37,140 bases of DNA from Defluviitaleaceae bacterium. GTDB taxonomy: Bacteria; Bacillota; Clostridia; Lachnospirales; WQUN01. This document shows, one piece after another, positions 8,483-17,643 of the stretch. The stretch lies in contig WQVX01000009.1 in assembly GCA_009785615.1 (NCBI GenBank), positions 1 through 37,140 on the forward strand, given 5' to 3'. The notes under the pieces were generated by a model. The model was not told the DNA's origin and made no database searches. It saw nothing but the letters and a program-made list of their open reading frames with translations. Position 1 is the first letter of the stretch. Every line of letters begins with the position of its first letter. The translations under genes were made by a program, and so were the position numbers.

Positions 8483-9718
8483 ATGAACGAAGCACAGTTA
8501 AAGAAATACGCAGAACTTTTGGTAAGATCCGGAGGTAATGTGCAAAAAGGTCAACCAGTAGTAATTTCCAGTGATGTAACAAACGCATGTTTTGCCAGAA
8601 TGGTACAAGAATATGCTTACGATGCCGGTGCATCAGAAGTGGTAATGGAATGGCGGGACGATATTTCTTCCAAAGCTAAATATATGAGAGCCGCAGACGA
8701 AATTTTTGATGTATACCCTCAATGGTGCGTAGATCGTTTTAAATTTTATGATGATCGTAACGCAGTATATTTGCATATCATTTCGTCAGATCCTGATTTG
8801 CTTAAAGAGGTATCTCCTGACCGAATCATGAGATATACAAAAGCAAACCGCAAAGGAACAAAAGCGCACTCTACCCTTACCATGTCTAATGCACGCCGCT
8901 GGTCAGTATTAGCTGTTCCTTCACCTGAGTGGGCTGCTAAGGTATTCCCGGATCTTGATGCTGAGGCCGGTGTAGCAAAATTGTGGGAAGCTATAATAAA
9001 AGGCGCAAGAGCCGATGGAGATAACCCTATAGAAGATTGGGCTGCTCATCGTGAAAATTTCAACCAACACAAAAGTGCTATGGACAAAAAGCAATTTAAG
9101 ACTTTGCGCTTCACCAACAGCTTAGGTACTGACATTACAATAGGTATGCCGGAAAATCATAAATGGCAAGGTGGCGGTGATATAGGTCAAGATGGTTTTC
9201 CATTTTTTCCAAATCAACCTACTGAAGAAATTTTTACTGCCCCTGACAGAAACAAAGTTAACGGCAAGGTAGTAGCTTCTATGCCTTTAAGCTATCAAAG
9301 CCGCCTAATAGAAGAGTTTAGTATTACTTTTAAAGATGGAAAAGCTGTGGAATATCAGGCCAAAGCCGGCGAAGAGATTTTAAAAAGCATTATTGAAATG
9401 GATGAGGGAGCCGCTTATTTGGGTGAAGTAGCTCTTGTAGCTAATAGCTCGCCTATTTCTCAAATGAATATTTTGTTCTACAACACTCTTTTTGACGAAA
9501 ATGCATCAAGTCACTTTGCTTTAGGGAAAGCATATCCGGATTGCATAGAAAACGGTATCAATATGAATGACGACGAATTAGCTAAAGTCGGATTAAATGA
9601 TTCTATACTTCATGTAGACTTTATGTTTGGCACTGCGGATATGCATGTTGTAGGTACTTTAGCTGATGGCACAGAAATTGTAATAATGGATCAAGGAGAA
9701 TTAGTTAACTTAGAATAA
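8483..9718 (+). CDS. M29-family aminopeptidase (AmpS/PepS type)
   Basis: A 411-residue cytoplasmic metallo-aminopeptidase that removes N-terminal residues from peptides. The M29 metal ligands are present: Glu249 in TEEIFTAPD, Glu315 in GEVAL, His344 in SHFALG, Tyr351, and His377/Asp379 in HVDFMFG. The length fits the family. The start ATG at 8483 has AGAAAGGA 9 bases upstream; the frame extends ten codons further without a ribosome site. A 93-base gap separates it from rarA, and a strong terminator follows. Confidence 0.93.
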   Translation: MNEAQLKKYAELLVRSGGNVQKGQPVVISSDVTNACFARMVQEYAYDAGASEVVMEWRDDISSKAKYMRAADEIFDVYPQWCVDRFKFYDDRNAVYLHIISSDPDLLKEVSPDRIMRYTKANRKGTKAHSTLTMSNARRWSVLAVPSPEWAAKVFPDLDAEAGVAKLWEAIIKGARADGDNPIEDWAAHRENFNQHKSAMDKKQFKTLRFTNSLGTDITIGMPENHKWQGGGDIGQDGFPFFPNQPTEEIFTAPDRNKVNGKVVASMPLSYQSRLIEEFSITFKDGKAVEYQAKAGEEILKSIIEMDEGAAYLGEVALVANSSPISQMNILFYNTLFDENASSHFALGKAYPDCIENGINMNDDELAKVGLNDSILHVDFMFGTADMHVVGTLADGTEIVIMDQGELVNLE

Positions 9719-9735
9719 GTTAGACGAAGTTGAAA

Positions 9736-9769
9736 CAATCGCTTTAGCGATTGAAAATGCATAGCATTT
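9736..9769 (+). repeat. Two small adjacent hairpins downstream of the aminopeptidase
   Basis: CAATCGCT (9736-9743) pairs with AGCGATTG (9746-9753), and AAATGC (9755-9760) pairs with GCATTT (9764-9769). They lie between the stop codon and the terminator at 9771 and could stabilise the 3' end of the message. Confidence 0.5.
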
Positions 9770-9770
9770 A

Positions 9771-9813
9771 AAGCCTCCCAAGTTTTCGCAAATTTGAGCT
9801 TGGGAGGCTTTTT
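9771..9813 (+). terminator. Intrinsic terminator after the aminopeptidase gene
   Basis: AAGCCTCCCAAG (9771-9782) pairs perfectly with CTTGGGAGGCTT (9799-9810) over 12 bp with a 16-base loop, followed by a T run to 9813. It should end the MATE-rarA-aminopeptidase transcript before recU. Confidence 0.85.
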
Positions 9814-9863
9814 AAATTTTCATGAATTATACTGATTAAAAACGGCAAAAAAAGGAGATAATA

Positions 9864-10391
9864 ATGGCATATTGGAATACAAGAGGACTAAGGGGTAGCT
9901 CCTTTGAAGAGATGATTAACTTAACTAACCAATTATATTTGCAGCAAAAACTTGCAGTAATACAAAAAATCCCTACTCCAATAACGCCTATTGAGGTCAA
10001 TAACCATGAGCGTATTATTACTAAGGCTTACTTTGGAGAAAAAAGCACTGTAGATTACATTGGCGTGGTACAGGGCATAGCCGTTTGCTTTGATGCTAAA
10101 GAGACTCAATACAAAAATCTTCCGCTTAAAAACATCCATTCTCACCAAATAGCTTTTATGGATGATTTTATGCAACAAGACGGAATTGCTTTTTTATTGG
10201 TACATTTTAAAACTATGGCAGAGATGTTTTTTTTGCCGGCAGAACAACTTAAACGCCACTATGAGCTATCACAGCAAGGTAAGCGAAAATCTATCCCTTA
10301 TTCTGAATTTGACCAAGATTACAAAATACGTAATACTGCAAGCTTTCCGGTTCATTATTTGGAAGCTCTCAATACATATCTTATGAAATGA
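9864..10391 (+). CDS. recU: Holliday junction resolvase RecU
   Basis: A 175-residue RecU-type nuclease that cleaves Holliday junctions in Firmicutes recombination and chromosome segregation. It shows the PD-(D/E)xK core with Asp64 (STVDYIG) and Asp77-Ala-Lys79-Glu80 (CFDAKET), followed by PLKNIHSHQIAFM and the GIAFLLVHF strand typical of RecU. It is slightly shorter at the N-terminus than the B. subtilis protein, as in other clostridia. AAAGGAGAT lies 5 bases before the ATG. The usual partner gene (a class A penicillin-binding protein) is not here; a lipoprotein gene begins 9 bases downstream instead. Confidence 0.9.
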   Translation: MAYWNTRGLRGSSFEEMINLTNQLYLQQKLAVIQKIPTPITPIEVNNHERIITKAYFGEKSTVDYIGVVQGIAVCFDAKETQYKNLPLKNIHSHQIAFMDDFMQQDGIAFLLVHFKTMAEMFFLPAEQLKRHYELSQQGKRKSIPYSEFDQDYKIRNTASFPVHYLEALNTYLMK

Positions 10392-10400
10392 GGTATACAA

Positions 10401-11627
10401 ATGCGAAAATTAAGGTTGATTTTTATATTGACGACCATATTCATTCTTTTATCATCTTGTGAGGATGGCAGACATCTTATTATATACGATTTGCCAATTG
10501 ACGATGCTTTTGATGTGCAGGACGAGCCATATCAAACTCGCCATTTAGTCTTTATTGAATCTCAGCCTATGCGACTTGCAATGCATGAACCTTCTGAGGG
10601 TGCCTTTATAGGAATGTATACAGATGCAATTCCGGGTTTTGATGGGCGCGTTATAGCAGCAATTGAATCATCTCTTGGAGTAAATCATGCTGCATTTATG
10701 GAAGTTATGCATTTGGGTAGCGAATTTCCATACCTCTGGGTGTTGGAGTGTATCGCTGAACAAAAAATACCTATTTTGGTCATTCTTCCGCCTGAAAATG
10801 GTGTTCCTTTTGGTAGCCATTGGCAGGAAATTCTTACGGAAACCGCTACTTCTTTTGGGCAATTTCCAATACCCATGTTTGTGGTATTTTATCCTGTTTC
10901 TGCCGAAACAAACAGTTGGGATCCTGCTACCTACATTGCTTTTTTTAGATATGCCAGGGCTATATTTGCCGCTCATGCCCCTTCTGTTGCCTTTATATGG
11001 TCAATAGATGCAGAGTTAGAAAATTTTGAAGATTACTTTCCCGGTGATCTTGCAGTAGATTGGGTGGGTCTGTCACTTTTTTCACAATCGACAGATCTGT
11101 CACCTGATTTATTGGAAAGAGCTATGCGATTTTACCATACCTTCCATCAGAATAAGCCCATCATGTTAAACTTTGGCATAAGTCACTTTTCTACTGCCGA
11201 CCACCGATACCGAATTTCTGAAACTGCTATCGCATTAAAGCAAATCTACCGCGCCATTAAAAGCGATTTTCCACGAATTAAAATGATAAATTATATGGAT
11301 ATAGTCCGTTTAGATCTTACGGGTCAAGATTATCGTATCAGTATTGACCCTGCCTTACGTGCTGCTTATCAAGAAAGTGTTGGGGACTTTATTACTGTTG
11401 CGCCCCGCTCCTTTGATAATTCTGCGGTTTCTCAAGCAATTCGCTCATCATACTTTGCTCACGTAGAAGATGGTATTGTATACTTGGATACTCGCATTTT
11501 GGAAGAAGAGTTAAGCATATCAGTTCCCGGACAAACCGAATGGATAGATGGTACCAGAAAAGTAAACGCCGCTCTGCTAGATATCAATGTGGAAATTGAC
11601 CAAGGCCATGTGTGGCTTAGGAGCTGA
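10401..11627 (+). CDS. Lipoprotein with a degenerate GH26-like domain
   Basis: A 408-residue protein with a lipoprotein signal (residues 1-19, lipobox LSSC with Cys20), so it is probably anchored on the outer face of the membrane. Residues from about 60 to 300 resemble the GH26 beta-mannanase fold: AFIGMYTDAIPGFDGR, then YIAFFRYARAIF, VAFIWSID, YFPGDLAVDWVGLS and KPIMLNFG follow the family order. The acid/base Glu region reads FYPVSAETNSW and the nucleophile region reads NFG rather than EFG, so both catalytic Glu residues seem absent. It may bind glycan without cutting it. The last ~60 residues may form a small extra domain. GAGG precedes the ATG; recU ends 9 bases upstream. Confidence 0.6.
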   Translation: MRKLRLIFILTTIFILLSSCEDGRHLIIYDLPIDDAFDVQDEPYQTRHLVFIESQPMRLAMHEPSEGAFIGMYTDAIPGFDGRVIAAIESSLGVNHAAFMEVMHLGSEFPYLWVLECIAEQKIPILVILPPENGVPFGSHWQEILTETATSFGQFPIPMFVVFYPVSAETNSWDPATYIAFFRYARAIFAAHAPSVAFIWSIDAELENFEDYFPGDLAVDWVGLSLFSQSTDLSPDLLERAMRFYHTFHQNKPIMLNFGISHFSTADHRYRISETAIALKQIYRAIKSDFPRIKMINYMDIVRLDLTGQDYRISIDPALRAAYQESVGDFITVAPRSFDNSAVSQAIRSSYFAHVEDGIVYLDTRILEEELSISVPGQTEWIDGTRKVNAALLDINVEIDQGHVWLRS

Positions 11628-11647
11628 ATATTTATATAGAAAAAACC

Positions 11648-11676
11648 TTGACTTAAACATCTTTTTAGCCTATGAT
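11648..11676 (+). promoter_or_regulatory. rplM-rpsI promoter
   Basis: TTGACT (11648-11653) and TATGAT (11671-11676) are exactly 17 bases apart, a strong SigA-type promoter. It gives a leader of about 70 bases before rplM and separates the ribosomal operon from the lipoprotein gene. Confidence 0.8.
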
Positions 11677-11709
11677 GATTCGGTTGCAACTTTGTTAATT
11701 TGCCACTTA

Positions 11710-11728
11710 AATCCGTTAGCCCCGGATT
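11710..11728 (+). promoter_or_regulatory. Hairpin in the rplM leader (candidate autoregulatory site)
   Basis: AATCCG (11710-11715) pairs with CGGATT (11723-11728) around a 7-base loop, just upstream of the AGGAGG ribosome site. Structured L13 leaders are known in Firmicutes, so feedback control by a ribosomal protein is possible. I cannot confirm a match to the known family by eye. Confidence 0.35.
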
Positions 11729-11753
11729 CATATAACCAGGAGGAAAAATTAAA

Positions 11754-12185
11754 ATGCGAACCACATTTATTACCAAGCCCCTAGAGGTAGAGCGCAAATG
11801 GTACGTAGTAGATGCAGAAGGCCAGACATTAGGACGCCTATCCTCTAAAATTGCCCATGTGCTTAAAGGTAAACATAAGCCAATCTACAGCCCTAATGCA
11901 GATGTAGGCGATTATGTAATAGTTATTAATGCAGATAAAATTAAAGTGACAGGTAAAAAAATGCAAGATAAAGTTTATGTGCGTTACACCGGGCATATAG
12001 GCGGCAGAAAAGAAACATCTTTGCGTGACATGATGCAAAATAAGCCCGGCTTTGCAGTTTCTCATGCTATTAAAGGGATGTTGCCTAAAAATAACTTGGG
12101 CAGAAAAATGTTCAAAAAACTTCACGTATATGCCGGCCCGGACCATAAACATGAAGCACAAAAACCAGAACCGTTGACATTTTAA
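11754..12185 (+). CDS. rplM: 50S ribosomal protein L13
   Basis: A 143-residue large-subunit protein that binds 23S rRNA early in assembly. The sequence is highly conserved: [19 protein letters not shown] near residues 16-34, the [19 protein letters not shown] block, [10 protein letters not shown], and the [20 protein letters not shown] block near the C-terminus. AGGAGG lies 9 bases before the ATG. It is followed by rpsI in the usual L13-S9 pair. Confidence 0.98.
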   Translation: MRTTFITKPLEVERKWYVVDAEGQTLGRLSSKIAHVLKGKHKPIYSPNADVGDYVIVINADKIKVTGKKMQDKVYVRYTGHIGGRKETSLRDMMQNKPGFAVSHAIKGMLPKNNLGRKMFKKLHVYAGPDHKHEAQKPEPLTF

Positions 12186-12232
12186 TTTCAAAGCTTATAT
12201 TAGGGGAAAGATTGTAAAAGGAGAATAAAAAA

Positions 12233-12625
12233 ATGGCATCAGCGATGTATTACGGCACCGGCCGACGAAAAAGTTCTGTAGCTAGGGTATATCTTTTACC
12301 CGGCGATGGCAAAATAACAGTTAATAAAAGGGATATTGACGAATACTTTAACTTTGAAACACTCAAGCTTATTATACGTCAACCTATGGAATTAACAGGT
12401 ACTTTGGGTAAATTTGATGTTAAAGTTAATGTTTTTGGAGGCGGCTATACAGGTCAAGCGGGTGCAATTCGCCACGGAATTTCTCGGGCACTTTTACAAG
12501 CCGACGAAGATTTCCGTAAATCTCTTAAAAAAGCAGGCTTTTTGACCAGGGATTCCCGCATGAAGGAACGTAAAAAATATGGTCTCAAGGGTGCAAGGCG
12601 TGCGCCTCAGTTCTCTAAGAGATAA
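12233..12625 (+). CDS. rpsI: 30S ribosomal protein S9
   Basis: A 130-residue small-subunit protein whose C-terminal tail reaches the P-site tRNA. It has [16 protein letters not shown], the [22 protein letters not shown] core, and a basic tail ending RRAPQFSKR, the conserved S9 terminus. AAGGAGAAT precedes the ATG. It lies 47 bases downstream of rplM in one transcript and is followed by a terminator. Confidence 0.98.
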   Translation: MASAMYYGTGRRKSSVARVYLLPGDGKITVNKRDIDEYFNFETLKLIIRQPMELTGTLGKFDVKVNVFGGGYTGQAGAIRHGISRALLQADEDFRKSLKKAGFLTRDSRMKERKKYGLKGARRAPQFSKR

Positions 12626-12638
12626 CATTACAACTGTT

Positions 12639-12668
12639 GGCCCTTGTTATAACAAGGGTCATTTTTTT
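12639..12668 (+). terminator. Intrinsic terminator of the rplM-rpsI operon
   Basis: The palindrome CCCTTGTTATAACAAGGG (12641-12658), extended by one flanking pair on each side, is followed by seven T residues (12662-12668). Confidence 0.85.
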
Positions 12669-12681
12669 CATATTTTAGACC

Positions 12682-12706
12682 TTTACATATTGCCCAATTA
12701 TGTAAA
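12682..12706 (+). promoter_or_regulatory. Inverted repeat upstream of the RadC-family gene
   Basis: TTTACATA (12682-12689) and TATGTAAA (12699-12706) are perfect 8-bp arms with a 9-base centre, 18 bases before the GTG start. A TAGACC/TATGTA pair with 17-base spacing overlaps it and may be a weak promoter, so the repeat could be an operator. It does not match a clostridial LexA box. Confidence 0.35.
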
Positions 12707-12724
12707 AAGTCTATTTGTTGGGAT

Positions 12725-13447
12725 GTGATTCACATAAGCAAAAAGCCCAAAAAAGAAAATCCTCATGAAGGTCATCGTGGGCGGGTTAGAAAACGATTTA
12801 TAGAAAATGGCCTAAATGGGTTTGCCCATCATGAGATGTTAGAGCTTCTTTTATATTACTGTTATGCACAGCAGGATACTAACGAGATAGCTCATAAAAT
12901 GATTAAAGAATATGGATCCTTGTATAATCTTTTTGAAGCAGATACATTTGATATCATGAACCGCTGCAACGTCACTGAAAGGGTTGCTGTGCTGGTTAGT
13001 TTGATACCTAAATTGTGCAATGTATACTTTAGAAGCAAATGGGAACGCGAAATAATTGTTATGAAAAGTTTAAACATTGCGGCTCAGTATGCTGTATCTC
13101 TTTTTGTAGGACGTACCAATGAGGCTTTTTACATATTTTGTCTGGATACAGGATACAGATTAAACCATGTATCTCTTATTGCAGAAGGCACATTAGATGA
13201 AACTGCAATATATCCAAGAGAAATTGTAGGAGAATCTATAAAGCACCAAGCCACCCATATTATCTTGGCTCACAATCATCCCGGTGCTACGGCCAATCCA
13301 TCACGCAGAGATATAGAAGCTACCCGCAAAATTGTTGAAGGTTTAAAATTTATGAATATAAGAGTGATAGACCATATAGTAGTAGCCGGAGACAAATACT
13401 ATAGCTTTGCATCTAATGATTATATGGTGGAAGGGTATATCTCGTGA
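12725..13447 (+). CDS. radC: RadC-family JAB-domain protein
   Basis: A 240-residue protein. The N-terminal half has the UPF0758 helical region (HEGHRGRVRKRFIENG, then HEMLELLLYYCYAQQDTNEIAH); the C-terminal half is a JAB/MPN metalloprotease-like domain with the JAMM motif AHNHPGATANPSRRD. The family name comes from a disputed DNA-repair link; its true biochemical role is unknown. The start appears to be GTG at 12725 with only a weak GGGAT site, and no ATG is available before the conserved region. It stands alone between the rpsI terminator and a pseudogene. Confidence 0.88.
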   Translation: MIHISKKPKKENPHEGHRGRVRKRFIENGLNGFAHHEMLELLLYYCYAQQDTNEIAHKMIKEYGSLYNLFEADTFDIMNRCNVTERVAVLVSLIPKLCNVYFRSKWEREIIVMKSLNIAAQYAVSLFVGRTNEAFYIFCLDTGYRLNHVSLIAEGTLDETAIYPREIVGESIKHQATHIILAHNHPGATANPSRRDIEATRKIVEGLKFMNIRVIDHIVVAGDKYYSFASNDYMVEGYIS

Positions 13448-13549
13448 AGATGTGTGAAATGTTACAAATGTAACCTTGATTTTACGTTGTCCAAAAACGA
13501 AGAACTTGCTAATGAAATGGATATTTATATTTATGCAAGGGGTTAAGCT

Positions 13550-14119
13550 ATGAAGTATAAAAATTTTTTCAGTGAAGAACTATCGCCTAATGAATTAATA
13601 TTGTAGACCGGCAAACCAAATATAAAAAAAATCTTTTCCAAAAGTGATTTATTTTTAGTTCCTTTTAGTTTTGTTTGGTGTAGTTTTGCTATTTTCTGGA
13701 CTATTAGTGCAACGAGGGCAAATGTAATATTTGGATCATTTGGAATGCTGTTTGTATTTGCGGGGCTATATTTCGTTTTCGGAAGATTTATAGTAAACCG
13801 AATAATGAAGAAAAACACATATTATGCAATTACAAATGAGCGAATTTTAATAATAAATACTTACTCTAATGGAAGAAAAAAAGGCATCGTAACTACTAAT
13901 ATTGCAAACATTTCTACGGAAACAGTATCATACGATAAGAATGGCATAGGGACAATTATTTTTGGAAAATTACCTTATATGATGCATCTGAATTATGGAA
14001 TGGAAATATTTGAGGGAACTTCACATGGTAATATTAAAGCTTTTTTTGATATTGATAATGTTGAAAAAGTATTCAATATATATAAAAAGGCTAAATATCA
14101 ATTGAAAGAAAGTAATTAA
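13550..14119 (+). pseudogene. Decayed PH-domain membrane protein
   Basis: The 3' part is intact: two hydrophobic segments (LFLVPFSFVWCSFAIFW and GMLFVFAGLYFVFGRFIV) followed by YYAITNERILII, typical of small bacterial PH-domain membrane proteins. The 5' part is broken. The expected start ATG (13550, with AAGGGG before it) runs into TAA at 13595. In the next frame the family-like words SEELSPNELIL and TGKPN flank a TAG at 13603-13605 where these proteins usually have Trp. Restoring the protein needs one base added near 13559-13562 and one removed from the A8 run at 13624-13631, plus TAG to TGG. The family fit is from memory. Around it, 13448-13549 and 14120-14262 hold no other gene. Confidence 0.75.
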
Positions 14120-14262
14120 GTATAATAACTCAAGGAGAGACTGCGATTTAACGTGTGCGAAAGTTGAGTTACAAACAATATAAAGGATTTCAGAAATATA
14201 GATGGACTTAAATTAGTAGCTTGGTTATAAATTTCCAATATTAAAATAAAAGAGGTGTACTT

Positions 14263-16617
14263 ATGTATCTACAAAATGACAATGCAAGAATTTCAGATTT
14301 TTTTGGATTTGACTGGACTTTCCGTTTGGATGAAGAACAAAGCTACCGCCCTGTTCAACTGCCCCATGACTGGAGCGTTGAGTATCCTTTTGATGAAAAT
14401 GCACCAACTTGTGGTTCCGGCGGATATGTAAAAGCCGGCATTGGATGGTATAAAAAAACATTTAAAGTTGATCCAAAAGCTAAAGGGAAAAAAGTCTTTT
14501 TGCTTTTTGACGGTGCTTACATGTGTACTACCGTATGGCTTAATGGCAAAGAACTTGGACATCATGCATATGGATACACCCATTTTGAATTTGAAATTAC
14601 AGACTGCCTTTTTTTTGATGAAGAAAATGTGCTTGAAGTAAAAGTAGATAATTCCCAGCAGCCTAACTCCCGTTGGTATTCCGGCTCCGGTATTACCAGA
14701 GATATATGGTTGAAAGCAACCAATGAAATTTATATACCAACCAATGGTACTTTCATAAGGACTGAGGGCGAGCAAGTCAAAATTTCTACAAAAGTTGAAA
14801 TGGCTCAACAAAAAAATATCCGACTCGTAACTACATTACTTGATCATGAAAATACAGTCTGCGGGAAGGCTGAAATGGAGATAACCAATCCCGGAGGATA
14901 CGATCAAGTAATAACAATACAAAATTCGCAGCTATGGTCAGATAAAAACCCTTACCTCTATAAAGCAGTTTCAGAATTAATCCATGAAGGAACGCTTATT
15001 GATAAATACGAGACTGTATTTGGCGTTCGTACTGTAGAATTTGATCCTGATAAAGGATGTCTTATCAATGGTGAAAGAGTAAAACTAAACGGAGTTTGCC
15101 TGCACCATGATGGCGGTTCTGTTGGAGCTGCTGTACCCAAAAAATTGTGGCACAGACGCCTGTTGCTCCTTAAAGAGATGGGATGTAATGCCATACGAGC
15201 ATCACATAATCCACCTGATACCGGCTTGCTTGAATTATGTGACGAGCTGGGTTTTTATGTAATGGATGAAGCCTTTGATGAATGGGAACAGCTTAAAGCA
15301 AAAACAGCAGGCAGTAATACACATGAAAGCAGAGGTTATTCTGAATGGTTTAAGGATAACTATCTAGCGGATATGGAAGCAATGTTGTATCGTGATCGCA
15401 ATCATCCTTCTGTTATCATTTGGAGCATTGGCAACGAGGTACCGGAGCAAACCATGGAGGATGGTCATATACTCGCCAAAAAACTACAAGATATTTGCCA
15501 TCGTATAGATCCTACTCGCTTATGTACGCAAGGTAACGACCAGATATTTGCTGAGCCAAAGCCGGCAACCGATGACTTCTTGCAGATACTGGATATTGTT
15601 GGATACAACTATACAGGTCGCTGGCGCAGTCGTGCAGAGACTCTTTACTATGACGATAAAATAGCAAATCCCAATTGGATACAATTAGGCACAGAGAATC
15701 CGGCCGCTGCGGGCATTAGAGGCGATTATCGCATGGATATTCCTGTAAGCCCATGGCAACGCTCATATTTTGCTGTTCCTGTATATGTAGGAAAGCTGTT
15801 GCGATATACCATGAGCCATGATTTCGTTGCAGGAGATTTTATGTGGACAGGCATAGATCACCTTGGGGAATCTAACTGGCCTAGCCGTAGTTCAAGCTCC
15901 GGCCCTATAGATACATGTGGCTTTGTAAAGGATCACTTTTATTTTTACAAAAGCATATGGAATCGTGAAGAGCCTATGGTTTATGTATTCCCTCATCGTA
16001 ATTTAGACGAGCTTAAAGGAACTGTACTTCCGGTACTTTGCTATACTAATTGCACATACGTAGAACTCTTTGTAAACGGCAAATCTTACGGTAAAAAAGC
16101 AACCAGCTATCCGCTTTATGGTATGACAGAAACTTATAATCATTTTGACAGCCCATCAGTAGCAGCAAATACAGATGACTTGTTTCTAAGCTGGGATATA
16201 CCTTTTGAAAGCGGAAATATGGAAGCTGTAGGTTATATAAACGATAAGGAAGCTTGCCGCTTTAAGGTGCAGTCGGCCGGTAAGCCTACTAAAATTAAAG
16301 CTGCTATTGATGTGGATTCCTTACAAGCAAATGGTAGAGACATCGCTCATATAGAAATTACCTTTGAAGATGAAAATGGTATCCAAAATCCTATTGCCTC
16401 TAATCTTGTAAGTATAGAAATAGAAGGCTCTGCGGAACTTATCGGCATAGACAATGGTAATCCAAATTGCCATGGATCCTTTAAAGGTAACACTAAAACT
16501 GCATTTAACGGTAAACTCCTTGGGATAATACGAGCCAAAAAAGATAAAGGGGAAATTACTATTAAAGTCAGTTCAGATGCCTTAGAACCTGCAATAATCA
16601 AAATAATTAGTGTGTGA
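14263..16617 (+). CDS. Glycoside hydrolase family 2 (beta-galactosidase-like)
   Basis: A 784-residue enzyme without a signal peptide, so probably cytoplasmic. It has the GH2 order: sugar-binding jelly roll (about residues 10-170, with LPHDWSVEYPF and GIGWYKKTF), an Ig-like domain, and a TIM barrel with CNAIRASHNPPDTGLLELCD. The acid/base Glu392 is in WSIGNE and the probable nucleophile Glu478 in GTEN. Beyond about residue 570 come a DUF4982-like segment and a C-terminal Ig-like domain (ANGRDIAHIEITFED). It should cleave beta-galactosides or related terminal sugars. AGAGGTG precedes the ATG. The next gene begins 42 bases downstream with no terminator between. Confidence 0.92.
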   Translation: MYLQNDNARISDFFGFDWTFRLDEEQSYRPVQLPHDWSVEYPFDENAPTCGSGGYVKAGIGWYKKTFKVDPKAKGKKVFLLFDGAYMCTTVWLNGKELGHHAYGYTHFEFEITDCLFFDEENVLEVKVDNSQQPNSRWYSGSGITRDIWLKATNEIYIPTNGTFIRTEGEQVKISTKVEMAQQKNIRLVTTLLDHENTVCGKAEMEITNPGGYDQVITIQNSQLWSDKNPYLYKAVSELIHEGTLIDKYETVFGVRTVEFDPDKGCLINGERVKLNGVCLHHDGGSVGAAVPKKLWHRRLLLLKEMGCNAIRASHNPPDTGLLELCDELGFYVMDEAFDEWEQLKAKTAGSNTHESRGYSEWFKDNYLADMEAMLYRDRNHPSVIIWSIGNEVPEQTMEDGHILAKKLQDICHRIDPTRLCTQGNDQIFAEPKPATDDFLQILDIVGYNYTGRWRSRAETLYYDDKIANPNWIQLGTENPAAAGIRGDYRMDIPVSPWQRSYFAVPVYVGKLLRYTMSHDFVAGDFMWTGIDHLGESNWPSRSSSSGPIDTCGFVKDHFYFYKSIWNREEPMVYVFPHRNLDELKGTVLPVLCYTNCTYVELFVNGKSYGKKATSYPLYGMTETYNHFDSPSVAANTDDLFLSWDIPFESGNMEAVGYINDKEACRFKVQSAGKPTKIKAAIDVDSLQANGRDIAHIEITFEDENGIQNPIASNLVSIEIEGSAELIGIDNGNPNCHGSFKGNTKTAFNGKLLGIIRAKKDKGEITIKVSSDALEPAIIKIISV

Positions 16618-16659
16618 GTCAGTTTTATATAGATATGACATTGCTTGGAGGTGTTTAGC

Positions 16660-17616
16660 TTGAAAATTGTCGTACTGGATGGATACACGGAAAACCCGGG
16701 AGATTTAAGCTGGGAAGGTTTTGAAAAATTAGGTAAATTTATTGTATATGATCGTGTACCTCACCAAAAGGATGAAATTATCAACAAAATTGATAACGCA
16801 GATGCAGTTATAACCAATAAAGTACCTATTACTCAAGAAATAATAGCGGCTTGCCCATCTATAAAATATATTGGCTTGCTTTCAACGGGCTATAATGTTG
16901 TAGACATAGAGGCAGCCAAGGCTAAAGGGATACCGGTAACTAATATCCCGGCATATGGAACGGATACAGTTGCGCAATTTACTATCGGACTGCTTTTAGA
17001 AATATGCCTTAATATCGGGCATCACAATGCAGAAGTAGTTGCCGGTCGTTGGGAAAAAAGCATTGATTTTTGCTTTTGGGATTACCCTCAAATAGAATTA
17101 GCAGGTAAAACAATGGGGATTATCGGATACGGTAACATTGGTAAAGCGACCGGTCAAATTGCTTCTGCTTTGGGAATGAAGGTTATTGCTAATAATAAAT
17201 CTGCTAAAGGAAAAAATCTTGTTTCTTTGGATGAATTGTTGGCTCAATCAGATGTAATTTCTCTGCATTGTCCACTGACACCGGAAAACGAAAAACTTAT
17301 TAACAAAGAAACTATTGCAAAAATGAAGGATGGCGTAATTATCTTAAATACTGCCAGGGGTGCTTTAGTTGATGAAAAAGATCTGGCTGATGCTCTAAAT
17401 TCAGGCAAAGTATATGCTGCCGGGGTTGATGTAGTTTCTGTTGAGCCAATAAAAAAAGATAATCCTCTGCTAAAAGCTAGAAATTGCTATATTACTCCTC
17501 ATATAGCTTGGGCAGCTAAAGAAGCAAGAGCTAGGTTAATGAATATTGCAGTAGAAAACCTTAAAGCATTTATAGATGGCAAACCAATAAATGTTGTTAA
17601 TAAACCTGTCAGCTAA
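16660..17616 (+). CDS. D-2-hydroxyacid dehydrogenase (NAD-dependent)
   Basis: A 318-residue two-domain dehydrogenase. The NAD-binding motif is GIIGYGNIGKATGQIA (about residues 150-165). The catalytic Arg lies in NTARGALVDE, the Glu in VSVEPIKKDNPL and the His in ITPHIAWAAKEAR. It should interconvert a 2-hydroxyacid and 2-oxoacid, most like glycerate dehydrogenase/hydroxypyruvate reductase. The start is TTG at 16660: GGAGGTG ends 6 bases before it, while the TTG at 16645 has no ribosome site. It is probably cotranscribed with the GH2 gene, suggesting a sugar-breakdown unit. Confidence 0.88.
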   Translation: MKIVVLDGYTENPGDLSWEGFEKLGKFIVYDRVPHQKDEIINKIDNADAVITNKVPITQEIIAACPSIKYIGLLSTGYNVVDIEAAKAKGIPVTNIPAYGTDTVAQFTIGLLLEICLNIGHHNAEVVAGRWEKSIDFCFWDYPQIELAGKTMGIIGYGNIGKATGQIASALGMKVIANNKSAKGKNLVSLDELLAQSDVISLHCPLTPENEKLINKETIAKMKDGVIILNTARGALVDEKDLADALNSGKVYAAGVDVVSVEPIKKDNPLLKARNCYITPHIAWAAKEARARLMNIAVENLKAFIDGKPINVVNKPVS

Positions 17617-17643
17617 CCAAACAAGTCTATTAAAACAAAATGT

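Noticed and set aside
13603-13605. TAG in the PH-domain gene as a pyrrolysine codon or programmed readthrough
   Set aside because: The frame is also broken on both sides by one-base shifts, so simple decay explains it better.
14293-14811. 172-codon open frame on the minus strand within the GH2 gene
   Set aside because: Antisense shadow of a clearly conserved glycosidase; Cys- and Phe-rich product without family features.
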